Below the pieces are notes generated by a model, which did not search any database, was not told the DNA's origin, and saw nothing but the letters and a program-made list of their open reading frames with translations. Both the position numbers and the translations under genes were made by a program. From Solicoccozyma terricola (taxonomy: Eukaryota; Basidiomycota; Tremellomycetes; Filobasidiales; Piskurozymaceae), in NCBI GenBank assembly GCA_001600875.1, contig BCLD01000010.1, forward strand, positions 876,676 to 940,675: DNA of 64,000 bases, given 5' to 3'. Positions 63,315 through 64,000 of the stretch are shown in pieces. How positions within the stretch are numbered: the stretch's first letter is position 1; each line of letters starts with the position of its first letter.

Positions 63315-64000
63315 ATGACAACAACGGATTTCCACGTCGAGCAAGCAACGATCAATGACGTCGTGAGTAATGATCCGCCGAGTCGGTCGGTCGGTTGATC
63401 GATCGGTCGCCAACATCCGTTGAACCCCGTTCCATACTGATTGAGTTTCTCGGTCGGGGTACCCGATCATCAGCCAGAGATCATGCGGTTGATAAAGGAA
63501 TTAGCAGAATATGAAAAGGCATTGCATGAGGTTCACGCGACGGAGGATATGGTACGTGTTTTGCTCCGTATCGGTGCTCTCGCTCTCTTCGCTGACACGC
63601 ACCACACGCACGCACGCAACGCAACGCACGCAACCTCCTCCGTTCCTCCTCACGTAGTTGAGAGAGAACATATTCGAGAAGAAATTCGCACACTGTATAC
63701 TTGCAAAGGAAGGGAAGAAAGGAGAGAACGGTCAAGTGATAGGAATGGCATTGGTGAGTTGTTCAACCGGGGGTTTATTGAGAATGGTTGGAACGCTTTC
63801 TCATATCCACTCCCAACCTCCTACAGTACTTTTTCTCATTCTCGACTTGGTTGGGTGTTCCAGGTGTTTATGTGAGATTCATATTTCCCAACACCCGTCG
63901 TCAAGTCACGCACGTCAACTGACCGATCACCCCCCCCCTTCCCCCTTCCCCGTCTCCCCGTCTCCCCGTCTCCCCCCGTCTCCACCCACATCACAGCTAG
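63315..64000 (+). CDS. Diamine (spermidine/spermine-type) N-acetyltransferase, 5' part
   Basis: It begins MTTTDFHVEQATINDV, and splicing gives PEIMRLIKELAEYEKALHEV and HATEDM. Then a change of frame through an intron gives LRENIFEKKFAHCILAKEG, NGQVIGMAL, YFFSFSTWLGVPGVY. This is the N-terminal half of GNAT enzymes like human SSAT, which acetylate polyamines or related amines in the cytoplasm. The last donor (GTGAGA after GVY) opens an intron with C-rich CCGTCTCC repeats (63949-63984) that ends CACAG at 63996. The final CTAG would start the Leu-Glu of the expected GVYLED motif. The catalytic and CoA-binding half lies beyond the window. Confidence 0.85.

Overview
The window is nuclear DNA of a fungus, most likely a basidiomycete yeast of the Tremellomycetes. 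The evidence is densely packed protein genes on both strands, each cut by many short introns (about 50-80 nt, GTGAGT-type donors, CTNAC/CTGAT-type branch points), together with clear fungal orthologues: ELP1, a fused BioD-BioA biotin enzyme, RSC4-like, PEX5, DBP3, L-arabinitol dehydrogenase and a GT61 glycosyltransferase. The genus is not proven by the sequence. All exon joins given here were worked out by eye.

Layout: 1-900, 3' end of a polyol (arabinitol-type) dehydrogenase. 1212-6596, ELP1. 6668-10374 (-), bifunctional biotin gene. 10540-15612, a complete Ty1/copia LTR retrotransposon with identical-looking LTRs and a 5-bp target duplication. 16833-19792, GH1 beta-glucosidase. 20071-20673 (-), small membrane protein. 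20972-24375 (-), GH13 alpha-glucosidase, divergent from 24861-28824, an ARO8-type aminotransferase. 29442-31981, CBS/PB1 protein. 32088-34837 (-), RSC4-like double-bromodomain protein. 35421-36861 (-), AYR1-like short-chain dehydrogenase. 37207-39550 (-), GT61 glycosyltransferase, divergent from 40179-41542, a methyltransferase. 41784-43203, F-box/LRR-like protein. 43449-46421, PEX5. 46706-48355, L-arabinitol dehydrogenase. 48610-49642 (-), secreted cysteine-rich PriA-like protein. 49643-51462, no gene seen. 51463-53789, DBP3. 53986-54779 (-), GNAT. 55412-58313, ABCG half transporter. 58820-61262, second aminotransferase. 61543-62448 (-), two small unknown genes. 63315 to the edge, spermidine/spermine-type N-acetyltransferase. 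N runs lie at 36621-36720 and 62540-62760.

The genes are not one pathway. Several handle carbon (GH1, GH13, two polyol dehydrogenases) or amino acids (two aminotransferases), but they sit among housekeeping genes.

The most unusual signal is in the introns. Between about 16.8 and 29.4 kb, GH1, alpha-glucosidase and the ARO8-type gene carry introns of 229-797 nt instead of 50-80 nt. These introns are filled with a degenerate repeat built on GCGAGCG(A/T)AGCGAGC, always on the sense strand of the host gene and always leaving the reading frame restorable. A second theme is long poly-C tracts placed just before 3' splice sites, up to 79 C. A third is micro-exons of 8-26 nt. The copia element, with its half-tRNA(iMet)-type primer site, lies at the edge of the repeat-rich block, 166 bp upstream of the biotin gene start.
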